Below, piece after piece: positions 34,707 to 45,011 of a DNA stretch of 64,000 nucleotides. The stretch is from contig BSBM01000877.1 of the NCBI GenBank assembly GCA_027924585.1, forward strand, positions 7,069,501 through 7,133,500, written 5' to 3'. Each line of letters begins with the position of its first letter. Positions within the stretch are counted from its first letter, which is position 1. The DNA comes from Larix kaempferi. Its lineage: Eukaryota; Streptophyta; Pinopsida; Pinales; Pinaceae. Below the pieces are notes generated by a model. It was not told where the DNA came from and ran no database searches. It saw only the letters and a list, made by a program, of their open reading frames with translations. Made by a program: the position numbers and the translations under genes.

Positions 34707-35575
34707 ATGTTAATCCAAACTAGGAATAGGGCTCTTGGATTGTCTCAAAGTACCACGAAACCTACTTTTGATGATTTTTGTAAAGGGTTGATAAATGGGC
34801 AAGAAAGGTTGATTGTTTTAGGACAAGTCTCACCTAATAAGGCTCTTATGGCACATAATAAGAATCCTAAGAAAAGTTTTAATAATGCTAGAGGTTCTAG
34901 TTCACACACTTCAAATCATACTAATAAATTTGTTCATGCTTCTAATGCACATCATGGAAATAGTAAGAATAAGAATGTGTATGATCCTTGTAAGCATTGT
35001 GGTAAAACTAACCATCCTGAAAATAATTTCTTTAAAGCGAAACGTTTAATGTTTAAGGCTGAAAAGAAAGGTTTTGATGAATCACAAGTAGCTTTATGTG
35101 CATCCGTAGTTTCGTCTAGTAGTTCTTCTTCTAATGTGGAATGGATAATGGATTTTGGTGATTCTAAACATATGACTGGTAATGCTTCTTTATTTACATC
35201 TTATGACAATAATAAATACACATCTCAGAAAGTATCTATAGGTGATGGTAAACAACTTTTTGTAATTGGTTATGGTAATATTAACGTTTCTAATGGTCAA
35301 TTGGAAGATGTTTTTCATGTTGAACACATTGCCATCAAATTGATTTCTATTTATCGTGCATGTCAAAAAGGATATAAATTTGAAGCTTGGCCTGATAAAT
35401 ATGTTCTTAAAGATATCAATCATAATTTTAAAGTAGTTTCTTATGGTCCTATTGATCATACTGCTAGTTTATATAAATTTGCTAGTTTTAATTCAACTAA
35501 AAGACAACCCCTTTATTCCTATGTTACTCATGCTAATGAACTAAGTAAATTATGGTTGTCTTATAATATCTTGAG
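34707..35575 (+). pseudogene. copia gag C-terminal part, protease, pre-integrase
   Basis: This continues gag after the frame change. The knuckle near 34988-35035 reads CKHCGKTNHPENNF, so CX2CX4HX4C has lost its last Cys. Protease follows near 35140 with WIMDFGDSKHMTG where copia proteases have D-S-G-A-S-x-H-M; the Ser and first Ala are changed to Phe and Asp. GDGKQLFVIGYG and DVFHVEHIAIKLISI are typical of this protease. It ends in NELSKLW, the start of the gag-pre-integrase motif, and then the homology stops. Confidence 0.8.
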
Positions 35576-35669
35576 GCAGTATTCAAGTAATCCAACCTTT
35601 TCTGGAAAAAAATCCAAGAACAAAATATTAACAAGCACATAATATTAACTGAGATATAGAAATATAATA

Positions 35670-35815
35670 ATCAATTTAAATACATGCAAATATTTTCACC
35701 AGCCATCTACGAATACTTATCAATTGAAATACAAACAAATCTATTCACCAACCATCTACGAACATTTATCAATTGAAATACATGCAAATCTATTCACCAA
35801 GCATCTACAATACTT
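35670..35815. repeat. Three tandem 49-bp units
   Basis: Units at 35670, 35719 and 35768 start ATCAATT(T/G)AAATACA and end ACCA(R)CCATCTACGAA-like followed by ACTT or ATTT. They begin about 95 bases after the end of the copia coding homology. Confidence 0.85.
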
Positions 35816-36380
35816 ACATCACGTTGGTTATTGTTACTAGTTGACCATAACTCGTCTTGTATCCACACTTGGTACTTTGCCAAACTTGAAGTAATAAAAA
35901 AGAATCTTAATTCAACTTTCGAAAATGGGTCAAGCAAACAAGCAACTTCCTTATGCATTTAAAACCCTTAATAAACTTCTAAAGAAATAACATAAAGCGA
36001 ACTACTGTTAATATTTAGTCAAACAGAAAAGAGGAAATGAACTTTAATGGCAATATCATTGAATGTTAGTATTACTGACAGTTTATAAACTTAGTGTTGG
36101 TTGTGGATCCTGATCTTCCTTATTATAGCACTAGTGTGTTGGAAACCATGATATCTTGTATTATGAGAATTTAAAGATGTTGCATCAACTCTTTGATGAA
36201 CTTGGTTGGATTAATATTAATTACTTCCAATTAAAAAAATACTTTATAGTTTCAAAATATTTCTAATAATAAATAGAGAATAAAATACAAGGAATTACGA
36301 CAAACAAAATTGCTCCACAAATTCTAAGGACACTTTTTACACTGTTTCAGACTAGCAAAGGTCATCTCTCAAATACATAC

Positions 36381-37362
36381 CATGACCAATGAGATGAGAC
36401 AAATAATCTTCTAGTTTATTCAAGTATTACTTATCAAGACAAGGCAATGACCATGTCACTCTGAGAGCATGAATATCCTGAACAGCTTGTACCCAGAAGA
36501 TTATTCCCGACTCCCGAATAGGTCCCTCGTAGAAATTCAACTTTTACAGACCACCTTTCATAACATTTCCAAATAGATCCACAACCCATTATTCTAGGGT
36601 ATCCAATGAATCTAATGTGTCCAACTAGAACAACATGAGCAATGCACAATGTGAAAAGAATGATAATGCTCAGCTAGGTATCTTAAATAAAATAATGGTC
36701 ATTCATTGGACATTGATAAAATTATCTTTATCCTATATTATCTTATCTTACATGCTGAAATTTGTCACTCACCACCACCAATTATAGCAAGTTTCTTACA
36801 TCCAGCAAGGTAGTATTCTATGTATAAATTCAATATTTTTTCCCGGATATCAATGCCTTTTGACATTGGTTCCATCAAACTTTTATTATTTCTTGTATGG
36901 GGACCATCAAATGAGAAGTCCGTATAGTATATTTCCCAATAAGAAGTTAATACCAAAAAAATGCATCCATAAGTTATTAATTGGTAGCATACCCCACATA
37001 AATCTATTAAATGGATGTTCTAGGTCACTAGAATGACAATGAAGTTTCTGAAGACGACAACTATCTCTTTGAAAGGCTTGATCAAACTCTACATTATGCA
37101 ACATTTCATACATAAACAACTCATAAGAAACTATATGGGAGAGCATATTGACTTCTATGGATGAAAATAATAATTGTAACACGAAGAATGTGAGGAAACT
37201 AAATATCAACAATAACATAAATAGACAGTGGAAATCATGTGACCATAAGAAAATATAAGCTTGAAATCAAATGGAAAAGTATAATAACCTGAATCAACTA
37301 CTTGTACCTCACATTCCACAGCTTCAGCTTTCACCAATGGTGAAATTTAAAACTGAGCAAAC
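36381..37362 (-). pseudogene. Nardilysin-like M16 metallopeptidase gene fragment
   Basis: Four exon-like blocks on the minus strand match the plant nardilysin-like (M16 family) zinc peptidase in order. Block 37362-37289 reads RFAQF-stop-ISPLVKAEAVECEVQVVDS. Block 37088-36993 reads EFDQAFQRDSCRLQKLHCHS and HPFNRFMWG. Block 36891-36773 reads NKSLMEPMSKGIDIREKILN and KKLAIIGG. Block 36624-36381 reads TLE-stop-WVVDLFGNV, EGPIRESGIIFWVQAVQD and HALRVTWSLPCLDK-stop-YLNKLEDYLSHLIGH. Intron ends are GT and AG, and the first junction rejoins the codon exactly (DS|E|FDQ). The blocks lie after the zinc-binding region. In-frame stops and one junction out of phase show it is dead. The retained introns mean it arose by DNA duplication, not retroposition. 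Confidence 0.82.
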
Positions 37363-37416
37363 CTATAGAAATTAACTATGTTAGTTAGCAAAATCCAAGG
37401 GTTTTGATGCGAAGGG

Positions 37417-37548
37417 TTTTGAGGCTTGTGCGGGATTACATTCATGCACGCTTAAAAATGATCCAAAATTAACTATGTTCCTTTGGATTCCAATGGCTTT
37501 GAGACTTGTAAGGGATTACATTCATGTTCTTAAATATGATACAAAATG
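37417..37548. repeat. 80-bp tandem duplication
   Basis: (T/C)TTTGAG(G/A)CTTGT followed by GGGATTACATTCATG and AATGATCCAAAAT-type sequence occurs at 37417 and again at 37497. It sits just upstream of the nardilysin-like fragment. Confidence 0.7.
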
Positions 37549-37559
37549 CTTTGTTGTGG

Positions 37560-38165
37560 CTGCATGGTTTCTATTAGAGGTAGAGGAAACACAAGATACT
37601 TAGATCTCTATAAGTGTTCAAGCAAGTGATGTACAAGAGGTTCTACTTCATTGGGTGTGAATGTGAACTCTAAATTCAATGGAAACAATAAGGCAATAAC
37701 TTGGGAAAAATTGAACAACCACATTGTCAATTTCCATAAGCATGCTACGATGATGCATCTCTAGGAAGACGAACTAGATGTAATATTGTAGCATATTGAT
37801 GAAATACATAGTTATATGTAGAGAAAAAATTCCTTGTTTGAAATTAAAGTTCTCCATGAAGCATGACACCAAATCCTTGTACACCAAAGGAAATGGAAAA
37901 TGTGTATTATCTCACCGGCCTTCTAGAATAGAGAATTCAAGCTAGTGAGTTAAGCACTATTTGAAGACAATGCAAAAGAAAATAAAGCAACTAAGGAAAA
38001 GAACAAGAAATGGACAACTACTGCCATATCTAGGTCCAAAAGTGTAGAGCATTATCCTTGTGAAGTTTACAAGCATGGCAATAAGAACAAAGCCACAAAA
38101 GAGGAATATTAGATATTTCAACCTAAATTGCTTCCCTAGTATTAGAAGGGGAGGAAATTCCTGGT
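37560..38165 (+). other. Possible gag-like remnant, unassigned
   Basis: Plus-strand pieces such as KFNGNNKAITWEKLNNHIVNF (near 37673-37740) resemble the start of a gag protein. The sequence then loses frame. No motif settles the family. Confidence 0.25.
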
Positions 38166-38169
38166 TGAC

Positions 38170-38345
38170 TAGAAGAAGATACCAATTAAGTTTAGCTCAG
38201 ATGGTTGAGAGGATAAATTGTTATCCTTTTCACCGAGGTTCAAATCCCACTTATGACATGTCTCTTCATGAGCCAATTGTTGATTGGGATTGGCAAGGTA
38301 TCACCAATCACATTATGGCTTACAAGTTTGAGGGTGGGGCGTGAT
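38170..38345 (+). mobile_element. tRNA-derived SINE candidate
   Basis: An RNA polymerase III A box, TAGCTCAGATGG (38193-38204), is followed 44 bases later by a B box, GGTTCAAATCC (38237-38247). Both fit the tRNA consensus. The sequence between cannot fold as a normal anticodon arm, and unrelated sequence continues for about 100 bases after the B box, as in SINEs. No poly-A or poly-T tail or target duplication was found, so the right end is approximate. Confidence 0.6.
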
Positions 38346-38349
38346 ATTG

Positions 38350-39740
38350 CATGTAAAAATAAAAGTTGCAACCTTAAATGAGTTGACTACACATTTCCTT
38401 TCAGGAGAAGTGTGAAATTTTAGATTAGAGATGAGTATACAAAGTTCATTTAGGATAGACATTTTCAAGAAATATGTTTTTGAGATAAAATCGAAAGTTG
38501 ACACACTGGGTCTCTCACCTATGTAGATATGAGTAACTTGTAATGTCACACGATGGCTCCATGATTTATAATTGTTGATGTGCATTTTATTATTTAGTAA
38601 TGAAAGATAAAATGCATTTTCCCAAAAAAAGTTAACTTTATAATGAGTGAAATCAACAAATAAACTCTAGTAAGGATAAAGAAAGGTCTTGAATGAATTA
38701 ACAATTATGGATACCTCCACATGAATGGTGCCTGAAAAGGTAACTACAAATGACATACCAAGAGGTGTAAATAGAAATCATCAATATCACATGATGAGTA
38801 TACTACAAATTCCTAGCTAGGTTGTGGTACTAATAACAAATAAAAATATGTGGTTATGAGTATAAAAATGGCATTATTAGCTTTTGAAGGGGATTTGAAG
38901 TTGATAAAAGGAGTTGAGAATAACAAGTCCTTGAATTTTTTTATATCGAGTGAGTGAATAATACACGTTTATGCCCTTTATATCTTTTTTGACATCACAG
39001 TTGATGAATGATGTCATATGGAATGTCTCTACCCATGGAGAATACCTTGGGAATCAATGACACATCATTCAGAATGTGGGGGTTACAATCTCTTTATGCC
39101 CATGTGATGGGAATATTCTAGAATAAATACAAGATATATGCTTCTGTATGCATACATTGTTAAATGGTAGGTGGAGGCTATAAGAACTTGTTGAATGGTA
39201 GGTGGAAGCTAGATAACTTTGAGGAAGGGGTCGTGACCTTTCCTTTATACAACAACATTACTTTAATTCCTTGATAGCTATAATGATTTCATTTCGTTTG
39301 CATTGTGTGGGACCTTTGATATTTCCCTAGCTTGATTTGTGTGATATTAAACTCAACATTAGACTATGTACTCCAACCAACATCGAATATATATAACCAT
39401 TAAAAATACCAATCTGTATGCATAGCTAAAAGCCTGAAGAGCAATGTGATTGTGGTTAATCTATGATATAAATTTGATAGAATATTTATTTTAATTGCAA
39501 TGTAAAAGATCATACTCGAACTTGACGCAAATTCAAATACATGAATATTTGATGGTTTTCCTCATATGATTTTCCTCTAATGTTGATCGAAAATATCTCC
39601 TCCAGTTTTTTTCCCTAATTTAACTAGAAATTAAATAGTCAAAAAAATAATAAAATAGAATAACAACATTTTTATGAATAATTACTAAGTAAAAAGACTT
39701 GAGTGCATGAATACCTGGATGAGATCCTCTTGGTTTCGAG
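38350..39740. other. Noncoding DNA, no gene seen
   Basis: No protein domain or RNA gene recognised. Short duplicates of TGTTGAATGGTAGGTGGA(A/G)GCTA occur near 39160-39210. Confidence 0.5.
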
Positions 39741-39768
39741 AATAAATAATTGGAATAGTTTAATATTG

Positions 39769-39854
39769 GAGCAAACCTCCCTCCACTTGACCGAGCAGCA
39801 ACAAAGTCAACATTGACTTTGTTGTTGCTCTGTTGAGTCGAAGGAGGTTTGCTC
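39769..39854. other. Long foldback hairpin, 42-base arms
   Basis: Arms 39769-39810 and 39813-39854 are reverse complements at 36 of 42 positions, with two bases between. The outer parts share GAGCAAACCTCC and the inner parts CAACAAAGTCAA. Weaker complementarity continues outwards to about 39740 and 39885 (AGAATAAAT). The near-zero loop fits a foldback element or inverted duplication better than a microRNA precursor. Confidence 0.75.
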
Positions 39855-40049
39855 GAACATTATCCAAAGCCTAATTTATTCTCTACTAAGCAGGGACAAC
39901 CACGTGAAGTTGGAAGCTTGGATGGCCCCTCCCCCCCCTCACATCACTCTCAATTCCCCAAAACCCAATCTATCTACTAGAAAATAGTCGAAAGCAACAC
40001 ATCAATATTCGTGCATATATAGACACTAGAATAATTTTTTTTTTCCCAA

Positions 40050-40490
40050 AGACACATCTGTGGTTTTGTACATAATGAAAAATATAGCAAACAAGTATTA
40101 ACATATATTAACATTCATTCATTCATTCATAGACACATGTCAATACTACATATGAATAAATTGTATCATATAAAATATCTTTACATCATATGAAACAAGA
40201 TCGTTCTAAATATATAACAAGGACAATCATTTATTTCTTGATGCTAGCATAACAAAAAAGTTCATAAACACATATCTGTAGTTTTGTACATAAAGAAACA
40301 TCTAGCGAACATGCATGAACATATAATAACATTCATTCATTCATTCTATCATTCATTTATTCATTCTATCATTCATTCATTCTATCATTCATTCATTCAT
40401 AGACACAAAATACTTCGTCTAAATAAATAGTATAAAAACAATATCTTTGCATACTATGAAACAAGATCCTTCTTAATATATAACAAGTAC
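40050..40490. repeat. Duplicated segment of about 210 bp carrying ATTC microsatellites
   Basis: The block from CACATCTGTGGTTTTGTACATAA (near 40050) to ATATAACAAGGACAATCATT (near 40232) recurs from 40268 to about 40490. Each copy has CATTCATTCATTC runs; the second run is expanded with TATCATTC interruptions. The duplication ends close to the 3' end of the minus-strand multi-exon gene. Confidence 0.75.
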
Positions 40491-40557
40491 CATAAAAAAA
40501 TATGTTTACATAATATCAAATAGTTGCAACATCAATCTATTAATATACCAAGTACCG

Positions 40558-42158
40558 TCATTTATTTCTCGGTCTCTTTTTCTTTTTTAGGAAATCAACA
40601 AGGATGTCGAATGTGCCTTCTTCCCTTCCCGTTGTTCTAGGATCTGTATGTCTTACTGGAAACCTATACGTATGTTGACGCGGCTGCAAGGTGGGAGGGG
40701 CATCAACTGCAACAAGAAATAAATGTTAAATTAATATTTTTAGTTATTATTATCACAAGTGTTTTATTAATAAAAAATAGTAGAGTGTTTGTTACCTGCT
40801 TCGGTAGTGGAGGAAAACGAATTAGTTTTAGGTGTGGCCATATGTTTCTCTTCTTGTATGGCCTCATCATCTACATGCTTTAAATTTGAAACAAGAAAGG
40901 TTATCAGTAATACACTATTTGCAAATAAATATTGTTTATTGTAATACATACTACAAATTTATTTTAACACATGAAATACCTCCAGTACTGAGATGAACAC
41001 CAGTTGCAAGACGCACTCCACTATCACCGGGATCATGTGTTCCACTACTTGGGACATTTGTATCAACATTGGTTTCTTGCTTAAAAGAAACAAAAACACA
41101 TTACTTTATGGCCAAAAATAATAACCAAAAAGTTGCACAAATAATAAATTATAAATATTGTTGATTGTTTTTATTTACCTCGGTGTTAAGTTGGGGGTTC
41201 GAAGGTTGTGTTTTCCCCAATCTTATCTTATGTTCAACCAAGGATTGATAGCCGTGATAGTAATCATGCTTGAGGCCTTCCTCCGTAGGAGCCTCATTGA
41301 ATTGTGCACCTTGAAATTTTGCATAAGTACATGATTTTTTCTTTTTTAGTTATATTAAATTAAAATTTTAAACAATTTATAATTTGGATGCAATTTTTTT
41401 TTATACTTACAAATCGTGTGGCTAGTTTTGAGTAACCACTAGGACCAAGTTTATGCTTCCCATGTTTATCTATTCTAGCTTGGTGGCTTTGGATGTATCT
41501 AGGAGCCTATATTCAAAATTTTATAATATTTAATTATTTGTCGCCATGATGGTAACACATCATAATTACATTATTAAAAGTGTCTCATACCTTCCTGATC
41601 CAGGTGGTGTCTTCCATTCCTTTTAGAGCATATTATCCTTTGCATCTTCCAAGAGGGCCTTCCACTCCCTCTTCGGAATAACTGGAGGGCTCTCATACTT
41701 AGGGTTATTTTGCAGATGAACCCTATATTGGTTTTGTTGAAGGTACCCTCACCAAACAGGCCAACCAACTTGTTGATAAGTTGATCCTTTAACTTGGAAC
41801 TTTGGGAATTTCACCATGTGCATATGGTGGGCCCAAAGAGTTATATGGTAAGGTCATTCATGCATCCATAAAATGTATCATTTCCTGCTAAACGATATTA
41901 TCGTTAGTTTAAAATAATTGTTGATTATACATAAATTTTAATTACATTATACATAATAATTAAAAGACTTCTTAATTACCTCTAATATTTTCTAATTTCA
42001 TGGGGATTAGCTCATCGTCTACCAAAAACATAACTGGTAGTGTTCTCATGCTAGTGATACGGGAAGATCCAGGAAATCTTGCTTCAAATTCTGTGATGAG
42101 ATCATGCTCTTCATCCACAACATCCCGTGTACATCTTGGCATGTGTTGTTCAGGTTGG
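40558..42158 (-). pseudogene. Unrecognised multi-exon gene, decaying, cut by an LTR element
   Basis: Exon-like blocks on the minus strand join in frame through GT-AG introns: 42158-41980, 41884-41591, 41506-41411, 41340-41179, 41079-40980, 40870-40796, 40706-40558 (stop TGA). Intron lengths are 70-109 bases and the phases agree at the last five junctions. Readable pieces include HDLITEFEARFPGSSRITSM, WIRKAPRYIQSHQARIDKHG, FNEAPTEEGLKHDYYHGYQS and a basic end LKKKKRPRNK that could be a nuclear signal. The 41884-41591 block has in-frame stops and a likely frameshift, so the gene is dead or mis-split there. The 5' end is cut at 42159 by an LTR. I do not recognise the family; a host gene or a DNA-transposon gene (CACTA-type) are both possible. 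Confidence 0.5.
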
Positions 42159-42574
42159 TGTTAGGAACCTGTGTCAACCCTTATCTTTACTTTGTTAGTA
42201 TATTGTTGTTGGAAGCATATGATTTGTAAGTCGTCCCGTAGTATTATATGTTCCATGGTATTGATCCATAGTTTGTATTAGCCCATAGTATTATATGTTC
42301 CATGGTATTGATCCATACTATTGGAACGCATATGCTTTGTAATTCGTCCCGTAGTATTATATGTTCCATGGTATTGATCCATAGTATTGGTGCATAGAAT
42401 TAGTATATAAGTACGTGTTGAGGCCAATGAAGGTATCCATGATTGATTTGTATTGAGATTTCTCAAAGGAGGTTTCCCCCTCGAAGTGGCATGTGATCAA
42501 TAAATCTATTCCATGTTCTGTTATTTCTAATATATTGTGCATTTTCATTAATTAATTGTTGGAGGTTCCTCACA
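42159..42574 (+). repeat. 5' LTR with internal triple repeat
   Basis: Starts TGTTAGGAACCT and ends AGGTTCCTCACA, a 12-base inverted repeat with one mismatch. Inside, the unit GTAGTATTATATGTTCCATGG with TATTGATCCATA occurs three times between 42239 and 42383. TATATAAGTACG near 42404 may be the TATA box. Confidence 0.8.
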
Positions 42575-42576
42575 TC

Positions 42577-42588
42577 TGGTATCAGAGC
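42577..42588 (+). other. Primer-binding site, initiator tRNA-Met
   Basis: Perfect TGGTATCAGAGC, two bases after the LTR end. Confidence 0.85.
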
Positions 42589-43540
42589 ACTTTCTTGGGC
42601 CTGTTGGGTGGAATTTCTGCCAATTTTTTTTCACATTTGTAGTGTTCCTTTCAATTGCAGGTTCGGATCCGGAAATAATCCTTATTCGCTTAACTGTGGG
42701 AAGTACTTGGGAGTAGTCCTTAACTTCATTGTGAGGAGTACCACAAGAACTATGAAGTAGCTGTCCCATTGAGAGGACCTGCCAGCGAAAAGGGAAACAA
42801 CCCCTACCTGATTGACTAGTTCCCACCCGTGAGGTAAACCAAGAGTTATCGTTTGTGGATAAGTGATTATCAGTTTACCTGAGCCATGGAGTGAGGGGTA
42901 TTGACCCAATACACAAGACGTTAGACAACATTGGTGGCCGAGTGAATCCACTGAACCTTTAGGAAGTCGTGCATACTTGGGGTCCATATCTATTTCTTGC
43001 TGATAAATTGCAGATTACATCTGTCCAGAACTATTGTAGATAAATTCTGAGCCGTTGCAGATCCATTCCGGAAAAAAAAAAAATATCTTCACCATATCTT
43101 CTTTTTTTTAACTCCGTTTCCCTTGAAAATTCACTGACACCCCTGCAATCCCATTTTGCATATTTCATTTCTGAGCACCCTATCCCAAATTCCACTTCCC
43201 GAAGCCATAAATCCCACATCTGTCTATTTTTAGGGTTTTCCATAACTTCTTTGATTTTCACCCAATTGCCTTCAAATTTTTCCATAGAGTTCATTTCCTA
43301 TTTCTGCTTCTTTGTCCCTCCTTGACAAATTTTCCCATTCTTTCACCCTACTTCTGAAATCCCCATTTTCTGCTTCCCTGTCCATCAAATAGTGTCCAAA
43401 ACCTAGTCAAACCCCAATTACCCATCAAAGTTTTTCCCAAATCCAAATTTTCTTTTACTAAAGAAGTTTCTGTTTTTTTTTTCTACCCATTCACAAAAAA
43501 AATCCTGGTTATGGTTGTCACCTGCGTAGGAGCAAAAATC

Positions 43541-44083
43541 ATGGAGGAAGAACTTGCATCCCTCAAAACCAAACTCCAATATCTGGATGAAAAATTTCTC
43601 AGCCTCCATCTTCAGCATTCAACAATGAATAATAAATGACAACCATAATCTTCTGCAAACACTAGGTTCTCTTCTTCCAACAATTTTCATGGGTCGAAGC
43701 TTGATTTTCCTTGCTTCAATGGTAATGATCTGACTGGATGGATATACCAAAGAGAAAAATAATTCAGTCTGCATAATAATTTTGATGTCAACAAAGTTCC
43801 ACCTGCATCCTTTCATTTGGAACATGAATCCCTTCAATGGCACCGTTGGTACATCAAGGCTCATGAAGAGACAAAATGGACAGATTTTTGCCAACTCCTT
43901 TTGCAACGATTTGGTCCTAGTGCTTCTGATGGCTTCATAGGAGCACTCACTAAACTTCGCCAAATTGGCATTGTGAGAGAGTATCAGACAAAATTTGAGA
44001 AACTGGACAATCACATAGAAGTATTGTCTGATGAATTCTACAAAATCCTAAAATACTATGGAAAGTGTGTTTTTGAGCAATGA
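43541..44083 (+). pseudogene. gag relic of the gypsy fragment
   Basis: A coiled-coil-like start, MEEELASLKTKLQYLDEKF (43541), precedes the capsid domain. That domain is readable as KLDFPCFNGNDLTGWIYQRE (43700-43760), VPPASFHLEHESLQWHRWY, WTDFCQLLLQRFGP and ALTKLRQIGIVREYQTKFEK. Stops after the coiled-coil part and in the WIYQREK region break it. At 44083 the frame ends where the family continues with a knuckle. The 43817-44083 stretch (88 codons) is the best-preserved piece. Confidence 0.8.
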
Positions 44084-44482
44084 ATTAAAAAAACAAGAGA
44101 AGGGATAATCCCACATTGAAAATAGAAACTTGAGAGCCCATTTCCCAATGCTATAAAACAAAGGCATTTGGGGCATGGTAAGAGGAGGCAAAGGAAGAGA
44201 AAAGGAATGCTAGAGATATTTGAAGGAGTAGAAAGCTCATCTTCATTAAAGGCAAGGGTGGAGAAGCGATAGCTCATGGAAAAGGAGAATGGATGCATAT
44301 CAAGTTAGAGAAGTAAGTGTCATTTCTTCATTGCTATTAATGAAACAATTCAATTTTCCTTCCATTTAGTCTGCATTCATGATGGTTTTAAATCTTGAGA
44401 AATGCTTGATAGTTTATTAAATATCTTAGGAAATTTTAGTTAATTGTTCCATATCTGACATTGGAACTCACCATTTCATAGT
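44084..44482. other. Noncoding DNA between two elements
   Basis: No gene. GGATAATCCCACATTGAAAATAG near 44103 resembles a sequence common at the start of plant LTRs. The stretch is the left flank of the full gypsy insertion. Confidence 0.4.
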
Positions 44483-44487
44483 AATAT

Positions 44488-44996
44488 TGATCCACACATG
44501 TCCAGGAAGCACGAGGGGCACAACAGTTCGACTGAATGAGTCGGCTCTGTTATGGCGGAAGCTTAAGAAACAAAACGCACAAAGTAGGAATATACTACTC
44601 AGACATAACACAAATATACACAGATAATATGTAGGAATGCGAACTGATATTCTATTACTGGATATGAGATCATCGATTGATGTATGCTACAATATTATAC
44701 GTGCTTATATAGAATGTGCTGAGGGGCTTGGGTGCTTGCTCGTTACGTTCAGTTACAAAAGAAGTTAAATCGGTTCAACAGTTCAACCATTACAATCGAC
44801 TAGAAGACAGAGAAACAGTCTATCAAAGTTTGACAGTTGAAAGTCGCAGATCGACGCTGCATGTCGATGTTGCGAAACTGTGAGGTCGCGGAACTTGTCG
44901 AAGTCGAAACTTTTTGAATTTATGTCGATGTCGATGACTTGTCGCAGATGTGTCAGATTCAACATTCGACAATAATTCCAACTGCGATGTGGATCA
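44488..44996 (-). repeat. 3' LTR of the complete gypsy element
   Basis: This 509-bp copy runs TGATCCACAC to GTGGATCA on the plus strand. Compared with the other LTR it lacks about 28 bases near 44903 and differs at scattered sites. Numerous CGA/TCGA and GTCGATGTCG words are shared with the partner. Confidence 0.9.
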
Positions 44997-45011
44997 GAAA
45001 TCCTTCCTTAA

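Larger units (their letters stand above)
32862..35575 (+). mobile_element. Truncated Ty1/copia element (5' part only)
   Basis: The order is 5' LTR (32862-33385), primer-binding site, an 830-base leader, gag, zinc knuckle, protease, and the start of the gag-pre-integrase region. The sequence leaves the element near 35575, followed by a 49-bp tandem repeat. Integrase, RT, RNase H and the 3' LTR are missing. Protease before integrase and the UBN2-type gag identify Ty1/copia. Confidence 0.85.
42159..44083 (+). mobile_element. Gypsy element fragment: 5' LTR, primer site and gag
   Basis: A 416-bp LTR (42159-42574), an initiator tRNA-Met primer site and a gag relic occur in the right order. Homology then ends near 44083 and no pol is seen. 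The LTR begins inside the minus-strand multi-exon gene, so it inserted after that gene existed. Confidence 0.75.

Noticed and set aside
38193-38247. Functional tRNA gene
   Set aside because: A and B boxes are present, but no acceptor stem or anticodon arm can be drawn, so a SINE is preferred.
39769-39854. MicroRNA precursor
   Set aside because: The arms meet with a 2-base centre, leaving no usable loop; a foldback element fits better.
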